Below are positions 8,869-9,060 of a DNA stretch of 9,060 nucleotides, piece by piece (position 1 is the first letter of the stretch; each line of letters opens with the position of its first letter). The notes below the pieces were generated by a model. That model was not told the origin of the DNA and did no database searches. It worked only from the letters and a program-made list of their open reading frames with translations. The DNA lies in contig CAZYYB010000118.1 in NCBI GenBank assembly GCA_964651515.1, positions 1 through 9,060 on the forward strand, read 5' to 3'. Source of the stretch: BOG-1184 sp964651515 (GTDB lineage: Bacteria > Fibrobacterota > Chitinivibrionia > Chitinivibrionales > Chitinispirillaceae). The position numbers were made by a program, and so were the translations under genes.

Positions 8869-8892
8869 CCTGCCACCTCTGGTGGGGGAACC
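8852..8892. repeat. Two copies of a 14-base direct repeat (CTGGTGGGGGAACC)
   Basis: CTGGTGGGGGAACC occurs at 8852-8865 and again, identically, at 8879-8892, with a period of 27 bases. The 13-base spacer contains CCACC, which can pair with the GGTGG of the second copy. Two copies are too few to call an array. They could be a regulator's tandem operator or a duplicated piece of a repeat element. Confidence 0.7.
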
Positions 8893-8906
8893 TCGCTTCG
8901 CGGGTT
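8889..8906. repeat. Hairpin AACC-t-CGC / GCG-GGTT with TTC loop
   Basis: AACC (8889-8892) pairs with GGTT (8903-8906) and CGC (8894-8896) with GCG (8900-8902). There is one bulged T and a three-base TTC loop. It begins inside the second copy of the direct repeat. Confidence 0.45.
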
Positions 8907-8908
8907 GC

Positions 8909-8929
8909 CCATTTTGCCCAACAAAATGG
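8909..8929. repeat. Perfect 8-base inverted repeat CCATTTTG/CAAAATGG
   Basis: CCATTTTG (8909-8916) and CAAAATGG (8922-8929) are exact complements around a five-base loop. It starts eight bases downstream (in minus-strand terms) of the TATAAT box, so it could be at the very 5' end of the transcript as a stability hairpin, or be a dyad operator next to the promoter. Confidence 0.65.
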
Positions 8930-8936
8930 ACGGATT

Positions 8937-8942
8937 ATTATA
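8937..8942 (-). promoter_or_regulatory. Possible sigma-70 -10 box (TATAAT) facing the PfkB-family gene
   Basis: A perfect TATAAT reads on the minus strand at 8942-8937. The best -35-like sequence, TTGACC at 8970-8965, is 22 bases upstream, longer than the usual 16-18, and no extended -10 TG is present. If used, transcription would start near 8930 and give a leader of about 120 bases before the kinase ATG. The call rests on one hexamer in a locally AT-rich patch. Confidence 0.35.
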
Positions 8943-8965
8943 GCTTTCAATTGCACCAGCCCCTG

Positions 8966-9012
8966 GTCAAAGCCTCCGCGCCCGCCGGAGCGCGGGCTGC
9001 GGGGCCTTTGAC
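8966..9012. repeat. Nested inverted repeat GTCAAAG/CTTTGAC with GC-rich inner stem
   Basis: The outer arms GTCAAAG (8966-8972) and CTTTGAC (9006-9012) are perfect complements. Inside them CCGCGC (8976-8981) and GCGCGG (8990-8995) form a second stem, and AGCC (8971-8974) can alternatively pair with GGCT (8995-8998). The element could form a stable compound hairpin of about 47 bases on either strand. Confidence 0.55.
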
Positions 9013-9015
9013 GCA

Positions 9016-9034
9016 CCCCTTCCAGCGGAAGGGG
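9016..9034. repeat. Perfect 8-base inverted repeat CCCCTTCC/GGAAGGGG with AGC loop
   Basis: CCCCTTCC (9016-9023) and GGAAGGGG (9027-9034) are exact complements around a three-base loop. It follows the previous hairpin after three bases. No U-tract follows on either strand, so it is not a typical terminator. Confidence 0.6.
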
Positions 9035-9042
9035 GCGGCGAT

Positions 9043-9059
9043 GCTTGCGTTCCGCAAGC
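9043..9059. repeat. Perfect 7-base inverted repeat GCTTGCG/CGCAAGC with TTC loop
   Basis: GCTTGCG (9043-9049) and CGCAAGC (9053-9059) are exact complements around TTC. It ends one base before the window edge, so the chain of hairpins may continue beyond the window. Confidence 0.55.
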
Positions 9060-9060
9060 G

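Larger units (their letters stand above)
8809..9060. other. Non-coding, hairpin-rich region upstream of the PfkB-family kinase gene
   Basis: These 252 bases carry no convincing gene. The only short frame (minus, 9016-8810, 68 codons) runs through the repeats and has no recognisable domain. The stretch holds at least six inverted repeats in a row, a 14-base direct repeat and a TATAAT box on the minus strand. The 40 bases next to the kinase start are AT-rich, unlike the rest of the window. The region may be the 5' leader and promoter of the five-gene run, a cluster of palindromic repeats, or both. It runs off the right edge, so its full extent is unknown. Confidence 0.6.

Noticed and set aside
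8810..9016. 68-codon minus-strand open frame upstream of the kinase
   Set aside because: It runs through the direct repeats (which give a repeated FPHQ) and hairpins, has no domain, and ends one base before the kinase ATG. It is more likely non-coding repeat sequence.
8832..9059. CRISPR array
   Set aside because: The inverted repeats differ in sequence, the one direct repeat has only two 14-base copies, and no cas gene is visible.

Overview
The window is GC-rich and densely coded. It looks like a bacterial chromosome from a Gram-negative-type lineage. The sigma-54 response regulator, RecBCD-type RecD and UDP-xylose synthase would suit a deltaproteobacterial or spirochaete-like group, but nothing here fixes the taxonomy and that placement is a guess.

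Layout. Bases 2-211 (+) are the last 69 codons of a gene that begins outside the window, possibly a flavin-dependent oxidoreductase of the geranylgeranyl-reductase type. recD (+, about 244-2082) follows and encodes a full-length RecD1 helicase subunit. Its last 10 bases overlap, tail to tail, the end of a gene on the other strand. The rest of the coding sequence is a five-gene minus-strand run, read from right to left: a PfkB-family sugar kinase (8808-7879), UDP-glucuronate decarboxylase/UDP-xylose synthase (7861-6923), leucyl-tRNA synthetase leuS (6871-4364), an RdgB/HAM1 nucleotide-sanitising enzyme with an extra C-terminal domain (4363-3455), and an NtrC-type sigma-54 response regulator (3458-2073). 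The spacings are 17, 51, 0 and -4 bases, which suggests one operon with translational coupling in its last three genes.

The most unusual item is the 302-residue RdgB protein. Residues 1 to about 196 are a complete XTP/dITP diphosphatase. Residues about 222-292 look like the histidine-bearing dimerisation domain (HisKA/DHp) of a histidine kinase, and no ATPase domain follows. Its stop codon overlaps the start of the response regulator in an ATGA. A kinase phosphoacceptor module thus seems to have been attached to a house-cleaning pyrophosphatase directly upstream of a regulator whose receiver is intact. The acidic residue that normally follows the phospho-histidine is alanine here. The arrangement could be a relic of a deleted kinase, or a phosphotransfer, phosphatase or docking module that links nucleotide-pool quality to sigma-54 transcription. 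The sequence alone does not decide between these.

Bases 8809-9060 carry no convincing gene. They hold a chain of short perfect or near-perfect inverted repeats, a 14-base direct repeat and a TATAAT box pointing towards the sugar kinase. This may be a structured leader, a palindromic repeat cluster, or both.
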